Below are positions 23,189 through 30,279 of a DNA stretch of 36,845 nt, in pieces. Made by a program: the position numbers and the translations under genes. Location of the stretch: NCBI GenBank assembly GCA_944391805.1, contig CALXUY010000059.1, forward strand, positions 1 through 36,845, given 5' to 3'. The notes under the pieces were generated by a model, which saw nothing but the letters and a program-made list of their open reading frames with translations, did not search any database and was not told the DNA's origin. The stretch is from an uncultured Clostridia bacterium (GTDB lineage: Bacteria > Bacillota > Clostridia > Oscillospirales > CAG-272). Numbering within the stretch: position 1 is the stretch's first letter; each line of letters starts with the position of its first letter.

Positions 23189-24793
23189 TTACGACGAACT
23201 TTTTAAAAGTGGCGTTTGATCAATCCAATCCTCACAAAACTGCCGATAAGTGAAATTCAACTCAAATGTTATTTTATAGTTTTTATATACTGTAACCCGA
23301 GAGAATAGCTGACTTGCTATCATCTTCTTGACTTCAAATGATGCTTCGTCAAATTCAATCGCCCAAGAACGAAACTGCTTGTAGGTAGGGATAATCATTT
23401 CGCTTAGTTTTTTCTTATCATCTTCCTCCTCCCTCAGTCTTTCAGCTTCTTTTTCCCGATTTTCAAGCGTTTCCTTCAATTCTTGAAGAGCACTTGCAAG
23501 ATCCTCTTTTGAGTAAACACTTTCCCCCGTAATGGCATTGGAAATCTCAGTACGGAGGGCTGACAATTTGCTTTGAATTTTTTTGATTTCTTCAGTTACC
23601 TTATGATGTCTGGCCTGTATATCCAGCAATGCTCGTTTATGTATCTGCTGAATTTTCTCTTCTTCCGGGCACCCTGTTATACTGGCAAAAATCTGGTGTA
23701 TGGCTTGAATTGCTGCTTCATCAATTTTTTGCGCATTATATACACTCTGTCCATCGCAATCTTTTAATCGTCTGCTTTTGTGATAACATATATATCTAAT
23801 GGTACTATATACGTGTTCTGTCCCATCTTTAAGAATGTGTTTTTTTACTTCGCGACTGGTTGCCAGATGTGTTCCACAATGCCCACAAAATATAATTCCT
23901 GCAAGCAATGCCTGCCCTTTGTTCCTCAAAGCAATCTGACGTTTCTCTTCATTTTTTCCGTTTCTTTGTTCGAGAATTTCAGCTACTCTGAAGAATTTTG
24001 CATCGGATATAATTCTAAGTTCAGGAATTGGTTCTGATCTCGCTTGTCCTCGGCTAAGGACTCCTCGATTTAATGAATTTTTCAAAATTCTCAAAACATT
24101 TGATCCTTTAAATTCTCCTCCAGCCCGAGTTTTACATCCCTGCTTATTCATAAATGCCGCAAGCTGATGACAACCGTATCCTCCCTCAATAACCATATCA
24201 TAAAGTGTACTTACGATATTTGCTTCCTCTGGACATATTTCAAGATCACGCACATTCTGTCCTTTTTTATTTAGTCGGCCTTTGTCTACCAGTTTATAAC
24301 CAAAGGGAACTCTCCCTCCAGTGAAAATGCCTTCGCTAGCCATTTGCTGTAATCTTGTTTTTACTCGAATTGAAGTTTTCTCAGATTCACCCGATGCCTG
24401 CCAAAATCGAATATAGTTCATCAGTTTATCCACATGTTGTTCAAATTTTTGCTGTCCTTCATTAACTGACCATACTTCAACTCCATGCTCTGCAAACCAT
24501 TGTAGGATAAATGGTGTCTCGTTTTCAATTCTTCCTAAACGGTCAAACATAAAAACCAGCAGGATGTCAAATTCCTGATTTAGGGCTGCGTCCTTTAACT
24601 CTTGAATTGCATCACGCTTGCTTGCAGATACTTTAAAGCCAGATATCCCCTTCTCTTCTTTTTCCTTAATTATAGTCCACCCCATTTTTTCGGCGAACTC
24701 ATGGCATGCAATCCTTTGCATTGGAATATCATCTTTTATAATATCTACTTGCTTCACGGTAGAAACACGATATAATGTGTAAACTCTTTTCAT
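23189..24793 (-). CDS. Large serine recombinase (integrase/excisionase of the element)
   Basis: The 534-residue protein has an N-terminal resolvase domain with YRVSTVKQ (catalytic Ser11), a FDRLGRIENE segment, then a recombinase domain (GGRVPFGYKL...VSTLYDMVIEGGYGCHQLAAFMNKQG), a zinc ribbon (CGHCGTHL ... ICYHKS), and a long coiled coil rich in Glu and Lys before the C-terminus. This layout is typical of the large serine recombinases of clostridial integrative elements. The ATG at 24793 has GGAGGTCAGTAAA upstream; the preceding TTG reading adds only five codons. Its place beside the cut DUF4317 gene supports a role in site-specific integration. Confidence 0.93.
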   Translation of the reverse strand: MKRVYTLYRVSTVKQVDIIKDDIPMQRIACHEFAEKMGWTIIKEKEEKGISGFKVSASKRDAIQELKDAALNQEFDILLVFMFDRLGRIENETPFILQWFAEHGVEVWSVNEGQQKFEQHVDKLMNYIRFWQASGESEKTSIRVKTRLQQMASEGIFTGGRVPFGYKLVDKGRLNKKGQNVRDLEICPEEANIVSTLYDMVIEGGYGCHQLAAFMNKQGCKTRAGGEFKGSNVLRILKNSLNRGVLSRGQARSEPIPELRIISDAKFFRVAEILEQRNGKNEEKRQIALRNKGQALLAGIIFCGHCGTHLATSREVKKHILKDGTEHVYSTIRYICYHKSRRLKDCDGQSVYNAQKIDEAAIQAIHQIFASITGCPEEEKIQQIHKRALLDIQARHHKVTEEIKKIQSKLSALRTEISNAITGESVYSKEDLASALQELKETLENREKEAERLREEEDDKKKLSEMIIPTYKQFRSWAIEFDEASFEVKKMIASQLFSRVTVYKNYKITFELNFTYRQFCEDWIDQTPLLKSSS

Positions 24794-24924
24794 TTTACTG
24801 ACCTCCAATACTTTCTACGGAAAATACCAACTGCCTATTTGGTTTTCAAAGAACATGCTGCTTTCGCCGCACATATATTATATCAGATTCATATCAAACA
24901 TAAAAATGTGTAAATCACACCATA

Positions 24925-25113
24925 TCATACGGGGAATTTTGAGCTATACACAGATGTAAGAATATCTACAATCACTTGTTTCGCATTGATTGTCGGCGGC
25001 GTTTCAATAAAATGGAATTCCATCTTTACCCCGCGACTTTCCATTCTCATAATGGGTTTGCCATTTTGGTATTCTAAATACAGTTTTTCAGAATTACAAT
25101 TTTTTATTTCCAT
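24925..25113 (-). CDS. Small protein upstream of the recombinase
   Basis: The 62-residue protein (MEIKNCNSEKLYLEYQNGK...) has AAGGAGAACGCTTT before its ATG. It is mostly beta/turn-like, with an RMESRGVKMEFHFIE stretch, and has no membrane segment. Small proteins of this type often precede serine recombinases in integrative elements, so it might control integration or excision. That is inference; no function is recognised. The 131 bp between it and the recombinase carry no further gene. Confidence 0.65.
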   Translation of the reverse strand: MEIKNCNSEKLYLEYQNGKPIMRMESRGVKMEFHFIETPPTINAKQVIVDILTSVYSSKFPV

Positions 25114-25187
25114 AAAGCGTTCTCCTTTTTTGATGATCAGACACAATTGGGAATTTTAAAACACAACAGAAAGTTTGACGATAAAAT

Positions 25188-25298
25188 TTATAACATCATC
25201 AGGCGGTCGGCTACAACCAACCACATAGGATTTCTCCTCCGGCGAGGTATTCCGGTCGCGTTTTCATACGAAAGTATCATTGTCCCCCATACCATCAT
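25188..25298 (-). CDS. Hidden small ORF (36 aa), translationally coupled
   Basis: The peptide MMVWGTMILSYENATGIPRR... ends in a hydrophobic MWLVVADRLMML stretch. GAAGGTGGCC lies directly before its ATG, and the start overlaps the stop of the preceding small ORF by four bases (ATGA), which favours real, coupled translation. It lies in the same direction as the recombinase gene. Function unknown. Confidence 0.45.
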   Translation of the reverse strand: MMVWGTMILSYENATGIPRRRRNPMWLVVADRLMML

Positions 25299-25393
25299 GG
25301 CCACCTTCGATTGTAATTTCGAATTACTTCATATGGTTCTATCGCTCCCCTATACATTAGGATCTTGGCGCACCAATGAAACAGCTCAAGCAT
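25295..25393 (-). CDS. Hidden small ORF (32 aa)
   Basis: The peptide MLELFHWCAKILMYRGAIEP... ends in YEVIRNYNRRWP and has CAGGAACATAACTC before the ATG. Its stop overlaps the start of the 36-residue ORF. The pair forms a two-gene unit between the HTH protein and the small gene before the recombinase. Bases 25394-25535 show no other gene. Confidence 0.45.
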   Translation of the reverse strand: MLELFHWCAKILMYRGAIEPYEVIRNYNRRWP

Positions 25394-25535
25394 GAGTTAT
25401 GTTCCTGATGATTCAGTATGCAATTGTCAAAGAACATGGCATGGAGATGCCTTCATCTATAAAAACACATGAAAAGTTGAATTTCTGTCATGTTTTCAAA
25501 AAATACTTTACAATTTTGCTCAAATTTCCGAAAAT

Positions 25536-25580
25536 AAAAGCATTCACGCTTTGGCTTTTTTCCTTGGCGCGAATGCTTTT
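25536..25580. terminator. Terminator downstream of the HTH protein gene
   Basis: AAAAGCATTCACGC and GCGCGAATGCTTTT pair with one mismatch around a 17-base loop. A T run flanks the plus side, and A/T-rich sequence follows on the minus side. It lies 11 bp after the stop of the HTH protein gene. Confidence 0.7.
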
Positions 25581-25590
25581 TGTTCGACGT

Positions 25591-25785
25591 TTATCTAATC
25601 TTAAAATTGGATATATTCCTGATGATATGAAGCAATATTGTTTGTTTCAAATCCTCATCCAGAATACCGTTTATATAGCTGTGTTTATTGATTAAAGGCA
25701 TATATAAAAGCAAAACAGCCTCAACAGCCTTTCTGTCTCCGGAGACGGCACGTTCAAGAATCGAACGAAACTCACTTGTGTTCAT
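25591..25785 (-). CDS. Small HTH protein of the integrative element (HTH_16-like)
   Basis: The 64-residue protein (MNTSEFRSILERAVSGDRKA...) resembles the conjugative-transposon HTH_16 family, with the typical LLLYMPLINKHSYINGILDEDLKQTILLHIIRNI helices that look like sigma region 2. AAGGGGGGACGAAA precedes the ATG. It overlaps the end of the sigma-like gene by 14 bp, and the two families are commonly adjacent in integrative conjugative elements, where they are thought to regulate transfer or excision. Confidence 0.75.
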   Translation of the reverse strand: MNTSEFRSILERAVSGDRKAVEAVLLLYMPLINKHSYINGILDEDLKQTILLHIIRNISNFKIR

Positions 25786-26173
25786 TTTCGTCCCCCCTTG
25801 TGATCAGTTTCCGCAATTCTTTTATAGCTCTCATACGCTGTAGATAAACCGAATTCACTGAGCATCCGATTTTATTTGCGACTTCTTCGGGCGTCAGTTC
25901 TTCCAGGAACAGCATGATAAGAATACGGCGACGCGAAATTGGCAGTTTTGTAAAAGCTCTTTCTATTTTTTCATCTTCAAACTCAAATGTATCTCGGGAT
26001 ACTATCGGCTCATCAAGTATTGCAAAGGCCTCTTCAGAAAGATCTTCTATTGAAATGATTTTCAGATATTTACTGTGCTGTCGGATAAAACTCAGTTTTG
26101 CTCTTACAATCAACTTTTCCAGCCAAACGGTGAATTCTCCACGAAGTCGGTCATTTTGCTTGCTGTGTTCCAT
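25772..26173 (-). CDS. Sigma-70 region 4-type regulator
   Basis: The 133-residue protein has a C-terminal helix-turn-helix of sigma region 4 type: AFTKLPISRRRILIMLFLEELTPEEVANKIGCSVNSVYLQRMRAIKELRKL. The N-terminal 60 residues are less clear and could be a reduced region 2. AAAGGAGGTAAGC precedes the ATG. Together with the overlapping HTH protein it forms the regulatory pair typical of conjugative transposons. It may act as a sigma factor or as a DNA-binding regulator. Confidence 0.85.
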   Translation of the reverse strand: MEHSKQNDRLRGEFTVWLEKLIVRAKLSFIRQHSKYLKIISIEDLSEEAFAILDEPIVSRDTFEFEDEKIERAFTKLPISRRRILIMLFLEELTPEEVANKIGCSVNSVYLQRMRAIKELRKLITRGDENEHK

Positions 26174-26230
26174 GCTTACCTCCTTTTTGAGTCGCGCATG
26201 CTACCACAGCAAAAAAATATTTAACCTTCA

Positions 26231-26247
26231 CATGCCATAGTGGCATG
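26231..26247. promoter_or_regulatory. Perfect palindrome upstream of the sigma-like gene
   Basis: CATGCCATAGTGGCATG has perfect 7-base arms and lies 58 bp before the sigma-like start. It could be an operator or an mRNA hairpin. A 45-codon frame across this region (starting MMSEDEGG) lacks a well placed ribosome site and is not called. Confidence 0.45.
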
Positions 26248-26340
26248 CTATGATTTGTTTTTCTACCACCTTCATCTTCAGACATCATAGCAATCAGGTC
26301 ATAGGCATCACCTCCCTTCTCTTCTTTGAATATGAAAAAA

Positions 26341-26366
26341 CGGTTATGCCATAAATCGCATAACCG
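26341..26366. repeat. Small hairpin in the gap upstream of the sigma-like gene
   Basis: CGGTTATGC and GCATAACCG pair around an 8-base loop. A-rich sequence on one side and T-rich on the other fit a weak bidirectional terminator. Confidence 0.5.
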
Positions 26367-26486
26367 TAATTTAAAACATGAGAAACCAACCGGAATTCCA
26401 CAGCCGGCCACCATTTGATTGTCAGATTCTAAAAATATTCTGTTTCCATAACCGTTTTTACAACCGTTTGAACTATCAAAACGAAA

Positions 26487-26521
26487 AGGCAGTGGGATCC
26501 AATATAGCAATCCCACCGCCT
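26487..26521 (-). terminator. Intrinsic terminator after the ATPase remnant
   Basis: AGGCAGTGGGAT and ATCCCACCGCCT pair with one mismatch. Read on the minus strand the stem is followed by TTTTCGTTTT. It lies 38 bp after the stop of the gene remnant at 26559-26747 and so is probably its original terminator. Confidence 0.7.
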
Positions 26522-26558
26522 AAAAAATCAAATGCAACAAAATACATCGATCCTATTT

Positions 26559-26747
26559 CTATCCGATTTCTCTGATGATCTCTTTATCTTGGATGAGACG
26601 AGTATTTTTTATCTCCTTCCCCTTATCCGCGCATCCTTGTGTAAAACCGGATTTTGAAAACAGGCAGTAGTACACTTGTCTGTAGGTCAAGTATGATTCG
26701 CGTCTTTCTTTTATGTCAACAGTTTGAATTGATTTCTTAACAGGTAT
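26559..26747 (-). pseudogene. C-terminal remnant of an ATP-binding protein
   Basis: The 62-codon open stretch reads ...SYLTYRQVYYCLFSKSGFTQ... and ends KEIIREIG. The YYxLFSKSGFT stretch is typical of the C-terminal end of archaeal-type AAA ATPases (DUF234-associated), as I recall them. There is a stop immediately upstream and no start or ribosome site, so only a fragment of a larger gene remains. Its terminator is still present. The sequence 26748-26866 carries a nested hairpin (26762-26803) and nothing else. Confidence 0.45.
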
Positions 26748-26866
26748 TCAGACAACCTTGCGTCTGAACGATTGCTGCCGAAAGAGCAGCGGCACAATCA
26801 GACAGAATTGAAAAATCCAAACATCTCTCAAACAGCATTCCCCCTCCAATATTCATTTTTACAATC

Positions 26867-27040
26867 AAAAAAACGCATAAAACATCAGGATTGAACCAAC
26901 CCTGACACCTCATGCGTCATGTGAATATTTGCCGTTGCTGATACGGTTCTTCGCCGTACAGGATGGAAACGCAGCGCAACAAATACCAATGCAAGCATTC
27001 GCTGTCGGGTTTGCAATTCGTTTTACGGCTGATTGACTGT
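26867..27040 (-). ncRNA. Candidate small RNA of about 174 nt
   Basis: A consensus promoter (27047-27075) would start transcription near 27040. It runs to a strong terminator whose stem pairs all 17 bases (ACGCAUGAGGUGUCAGG with CCUGAUGUUUUAUGCGU), using several G-U pairs, followed by seven U. Those G-U pairs exist only in the minus-strand transcript, which marks that strand as the transcribed one. An inner hairpin UACGG-CGAAGAA-CCGUA is also present. A 37-codon frame (26885-26998) has no ribosome site and ends inside the terminator stem. No known RNA family is recognised. Confidence 0.6.
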
Positions 27041-27046
27041 ATTTCC

Positions 27047-27075
27047 ATTATAACATAGAATTTCCATTTTTTCAA
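27047..27075 (-). promoter_or_regulatory. Promoter of the candidate small RNA
   Basis: On the minus strand TTGAAA (27070-27075) and TATAAT (27047-27052) are separated by 17 bp. No protein-coding gene follows before the terminator at 26867-26918. Confidence 0.75.
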
Positions 27076-27139
27076 CGCTTTTCCTTATATTCTATTTGTT
27101 AATAAATTATGAACATAAAAATTATGGATTTTATCTATT

Positions 27140-27187
27140 CAAAAACAGACCACCGAAGCAATTTTAAGGTTCGGTGGTCTGTTTTTG
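27140..27187. terminator. Terminator of the DUF3990/DUF3791 cassette
   Basis: Perfect 18-base arms (CAAAAACAGACCACCGAA and its complement) enclose a 12-base loop. With A and T runs at both feet it works in either direction. It lies 23 bp after the last gene of the cassette. Confidence 0.9.
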
Positions 27188-27209
27188 CTATGTGTTTTTG
27201 GGCACTCTT

Positions 27210-27416
27210 TTAGCCTCTCCGTTTTGATGCAATATACATGTCAATATCATTTACAACATATTTCGCGCCGGTTGTATGCAATGCTTCATAAAAAGACTGC
27301 AGGTATTCACAAACCGAATACTGTTCAAACAATTCAATTACTGCTTTGCCAGTCATATTTTTCTGACTTCGGTATTCTTCCAAACAATAAATCAGAAAAG
27401 ATAATTCTTTGCTCAT
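27210..27416 (-). CDS. DUF3791-type small protein
   Basis: The 68-residue protein (MSKELSFLIYCLEEYRSQKN...) is helical and ends with YEALHTTGAKYVVNDIDMYI, which fits the DUF3791 family C-terminus (LHTqgkeYiVnDI). GGAGGGATGGC precedes the ATG, and the start overlaps the stop of the preceding gene by four bases. DUF3791 genes are commonly next to DUF3990 genes. As partner of an ADP-ribosyltransferase-like protein it may be an antitoxin, but that is inference. Confidence 0.75.
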   Translation of the reverse strand: MSKELSFLIYCLEEYRSQKNMTGKAVIELFEQYSVCEYLQSFYEALHTTGAKYVVNDIDMYIASKRRG

Positions 27417-27661
27417 GCCATCCCTCCCTCTTCTGGCCACATAATTTCTCCCGTTTCTTGTTCCGTGTTCCATATATGATAAATTGTCAGAGGGCTGTAA
27501 TGCCAGACTTTGGTTTCCTCTTTTTCCAATAGTTCGTACGTCTTTGAGTGATAAAATGCTTTGATTGCCTCTAGCTCGCTCAGATTTCTCTCTTTCACTA
27601 TAATATCTACCACCTGCGGAATCACTGCTATGCTCAACAATGCCTGAAACTTCTCGTCCAT
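27413..27661 (-). CDS. Small protein between the DUF3990 and DUF3791 genes
   Basis: The 82-residue protein (MDEKFQALLSIAVIPQVVDI...) is acidic and helical in its first half and carries KVWHYSPLTIYHIWNTEQETGEI in the second. The start at 27661 follows GAAGAGGTGTAAG and lies at the very end of the DUF3990 frame. Similar proteins occur beside DUF3990/DUF3791 in gut Bacillota as far as I recall. Its length and gene order suggest a second small partner, such as a chaperone or antitoxin. Confidence 0.7.
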   Translation of the reverse strand: MDEKFQALLSIAVIPQVVDIIVKERNLSELEAIKAFYHSKTYELLEKEETKVWHYSPLTIYHIWNTEQETGEIMWPEEGGMA

Positions 27662-27662
27662 C

Positions 27663-28138
27663 TTACACCTCTTCAAATCCGATAAATTTCAAACACCGAA
27701 GTGCTTTTTCACTTGCGAAAACATATTGATCATACAAGTTCTTTATTTTCAGAGCTTCTAGTGCTTGCACTTTTGTGTAAAGTCCAGCCATATAAAGTTG
27801 CATCGTCCGATAAACGTCATCATTTGCTACTGCACCAATAATCAAGTCATACTGCTCTCCACTGTACGTTCCGTTTCTGTTTTCTGCCACAAAATCAAGC
27901 CATTCTTCGTCTGCTCCCATGAATTTTTTTATTTTCAACGTGTGAAGCAGTTGTCGATCATCTACTTCATATATATTCAATATTGCACAGCCTCCGCGAC
28001 GTAAACTTTTCCTGCAAAGCTCCGGGCTTGGACTGGATTGGTCGTTGTATAAAAACCATAGCCAAAATCCAGAAAACGGTTTTGTGGAACTAACGCAGGG
28101 TGCTCTACAATCATATTGCTTCCATGATATATTTTCAT
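27663..28138 (-). pseudogene. DUF3990 (ADP-ribosyltransferase-like) gene with a frameshift
   Basis: The gene starts at 28138 with MKIYHGSN and AGAGGAAAAGTG upstream, and reads 53 codons (including [21 protein letters not shown]) to a TGA at 27977-27979. The rest of the family sequence continues in another frame from about 28003: [16 protein letters not shown]... to KCLKFIGFEEV-like end. A one-base loss near 28003 explains this; joined, the protein would be about 158 residues, normal for DUF3990. Family residues of the ART fold (YHG histidine, FYTTT tyrosine, YDQYVF glutamine) are all present. A programmed -1 shift is possible, but no canonical slippery heptamer is seen; a sequencing error is also possible. 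Confidence 0.75.
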
Positions 28139-28218
28139 CACTTTTCCTCTAATATCAGAAATATTTCAATATCTTCTACAGCACTCTCTATGCATATGTC
28201 TTTATAATATTCCATTTT

Positions 28219-28247
28219 ATTATACACGATTATTTCCATAATGTCAA
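28219..28247 (-). promoter_or_regulatory. Promoter of the DUF3990/DUF3791 cassette
   Basis: TTGACA (28242-28247) and TATAAT (28219-28224) are separated by 17 bp on the minus strand, a perfect consensus. Transcription would start near 28212, 74 bases before the DUF3990 start. Bases 28248-28380 show nothing else. Confidence 0.9.
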
Positions 28248-28380
28248 GTCAATAGCTCCGATAATGCATATTTTATCCTGTTTGCTTGTATTCCACTATC
28301 CGTTCTATGGCAACGGTCTGAAGAATGGTGAAACCTATATTTCATGCTTCGACCGTTCTTCACCGTTGTCTGCTGTATCC

Positions 28381-28587
28381 TTATTCGCTGAGATGGAGAT
28401 GACCATGCAGGTGTTGCCAAATCACGGCACTGATATTGGCATTGGGATATTTCCGAATCACACGGTAATCCCCTTTCTCAAAGCGCCCTTCACACCCACA
28501 CAGGCAGCAAACCCACTGTTCATCCATCAGAAGTCCATACTGTAAGTCCAGCTTTTCTTCCAACAGATTCTGAAACAAAACCAACAT
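28381..28587 (-). CDS. Small cysteine-rich protein after the primase gene
   Basis: The 68-residue protein (MLVLFQNLLEEKLDLQYGLL...) contains a WVCCLCGCEGRF cluster with four cysteines, which may bind zinc, and a histidine-rich end (WQHLHGHLHLSE). It starts 4 bp after the primase stop with GGGGTGTGAAGG before the ATG, so it belongs to the replication operon. No family recognised; the short length makes the call moderate. Confidence 0.55.
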   Translation of the reverse strand: MLVLFQNLLEEKLDLQYGLLMDEQWVCCLCGCEGRFEKGDYRVIRKYPNANISAVIWQHLHGHLHLSE

Positions 28588-28590
28588 CCT

Positions 28591-29718
28591 TCACACCCCG
28601 TCTTCTGCTTGATGATTTCTCTGCCTCTGCATACAGCATTCCCAGATAAAATCATCCAAACCCTTATATCTGGGGTCCCATAAATACGTACCGTATCGGA
28701 AGCCGTTTGCATCCAGTAGAGCCAGAAGATTCCGGAACCCCTGCTGTACATGAGGATTGACCATATAATCCATATCAAATGCCGTTTGAATCTCTTGGAG
28801 TCCATCCTGCTTCAGCTCATCCAGTGCCAACCCCAGATGCGTCAGGGTATTGACACCGGGAACGGCCAGAATCGTCCTCCCGGTAAGAGCATTGATCACA
28901 TCCGCTTTCATGGGCCCTTCTGTAACGATGATAATCGGCGTTACCTGCCCGGATAAATGTGTCCAGCCTTCCGCCCGGCACCCATCCCTTCGATCACCGC
29001 TGGAAATCCAACGAAACTTTCGTTTCTCCACGTCGTCTCGCCGGAGCTGAAGTCCCTGTATCAATCCGTCTTTGTTCCGAACCGGAATCAGAATCCCTCT
29101 CTGTTCATGGATAAAGGTCCACGCCCCATCATTGTTCCGGTAAAAACCCGGAACGCCGGCAAGATAATATCCTTCCGACTGCAGCCGCTTTGCAAGCGCA
29201 GTCATTCCGGTTACCGGTGTGGACTTGTAGCCAAGCCGTTCAATATTCTCGTCAGTCAGTCCGCGATTCAACAGATTCTCCCGATGGTCCGGAGCAAGGG
29301 TCAGCATATTCAGCATTGCCGAATATGTGGCATGACGGATCTCCAAATCATTGAGCGGATTTTCCTCCATATCGGATTCTTTTGTCTGCTCCGGCGCTTT
29401 GTATGCCGGCTTTCGGGGAATATTGGATTCCGGTTTCAGCCGGTTGCGGATGGCCTTGTATGCTTTATCTCTTGGCGTTCCGGTACATAATGAATATAAA
29501 TCGAAAATACCGCCTGAAGCCCCACATCGCGGGCACCGGAATACATTCTTTTTCAGATTGATATTCAGATGCCTTTTGTTCGGAGCATCATCGCAGCATG
29601 GGCATTTGACATAATACGAGCTCTGCCCGGCTTTCGGATACGGAAGACCGATCAGCCCGATAATATCTATCATTTGAAATTGATCCATCCAATTGATCAG
29701 GGACGGCCTGCCGGCCAT
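28591..29718 (-). CDS. Primase-like protein with zinc finger and TOPRIM domain
   Basis: The 375-residue protein has an N-terminal CHC2-type zinc finger (C39, C41 or C42, H50, C62, C65 in KCPCCDDAPNKRH...FRCPRCG) as in DnaG, and a TOPRIM domain around residues 250-330 (IIIVTEGPMKADVI with the acidic glutamate, and FDMDY as DxD). It lacks the full DnaG length and a helicase-binding domain. Such short primases serve phages and integrative elements. AGAGGAGGGG lies directly before the ATG. It lies downstream of the RecD2 gene in one operon. Confidence 0.85.
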   Translation of the reverse strand: MAGRPSLINWMDQFQMIDIIGLIGLPYPKAGQSSYYVKCPCCDDAPNKRHLNINLKKNVFRCPRCGASGGIFDLYSLCTGTPRDKAYKAIRNRLKPESNIPRKPAYKAPEQTKESDMEENPLNDLEIRHATYSAMLNMLTLAPDHRENLLNRGLTDENIERLGYKSTPVTGMTALAKRLQSEGYYLAGVPGFYRNNDGAWTFIHEQRGILIPVRNKDGLIQGLQLRRDDVEKRKFRWISSGDRRDGCRAEGWTHLSGQVTPIIIVTEGPMKADVINALTGRTILAVPGVNTLTHLGLALDELKQDGLQEIQTAFDMDYMVNPHVQQGFRNLLALLDANGFRYGTYLWDPRYKGLDDFIWECCMQRQRNHQAEDGV

Positions 29719-29741
29719 CCCCTCCTCTCTTTCTCATTTAT

Positions 29742-30279
29742 TTATTGTTCGGATTGATGAAGTGAATACTCGCAGATCCGTTTTGCCGCTTCTTTGATAG
29801 ACTCGTCACCTGTATATTTGGTCGCAATCCAGACCAACGCTTTCGGATCCAGCATCATCACCTCGCCCATTGTTTTCCCTTGGAATTTTCCGATTGGACA
29901 GGGCTGCTTCAAGGCAAGCTCCAGCTTCTCTTCCTCTGTCGGTTCCTTTGCCGGGGCATCAACACCTGCGCAGGCAGTTTCTTTTGGATTTTCCGGCGAC
30001 AGCGTTTGCAGAGAACCGGAATCGGGCAGTTCCTTCAGCTCGTCCGGTGCAATGTCATCGAAATCCTCCCCGGCAATCCACTATTCTGAAATGAGTCACC
30101 AGTACACTCGCGTCACACGTAACCGGCGCAGATTGACAGAAATCACGCATGGTCTCCAACACGTCAACGCGATAATTTAACTCCTGATACAAAAACAATT
30201 GTTCCGGTCGGAGTTTTCCGGCCTGGAGCTCTGTCTGCATTTTTTTCTTCAACTCATGATACTGCTCAATCAGCTTCAT
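29742..30279 (-). pseudogene. Small gene split by a frameshift
   Basis: A 74-residue frame starts at 30279 (MKLIEQYHELKKKMQTELQA..., AAGGAGGATGAAAA upstream) and ends at 30055. A second frame of 112 codons (29742-30080) has no start codon of its own in a good place, begins right after a TAG, and reads IAGEDFDDIAPDELKEL... to a domain PIGKFQGKTMGEVMMLDPKALVWI, which resembles the short Gxyk(G)kT...dPxyLxWi segment found at the end of phage-type exonucleases. I infer one ancestral protein of about 180 residues broken between 30055 and 30083. Alternatively they are two genes, the second starting at an internal ATG. Confidence 0.5.

Noticed and set aside
25147..25395. Plus-strand ORF of 82 codons
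   Set aside because: It is antisense to two small coupled ORFs with ribosome sites and starts with TTG without one.
26151..26516. Minus-strand ORF of 121 codons upstream of the sigma-like gene
   Set aside because: Crosses hairpins and the palindrome, and no good start is present; a shorter version starting MMSEDEGG has a badly spaced ribosome site.
28003..28010. Canonical slippery heptamer for programmed -1 frameshifting in the DUF3990 gene
   Set aside because: The local sequence GGAAAAGTTTAC does not fit X-XXY-YYZ in the zero frame, so a mutation or error is more likely.
28527..28805. Minus-strand ORF of 92 codons
   Set aside because: It overlaps the end of the primase gene in another frame and has no independent support.
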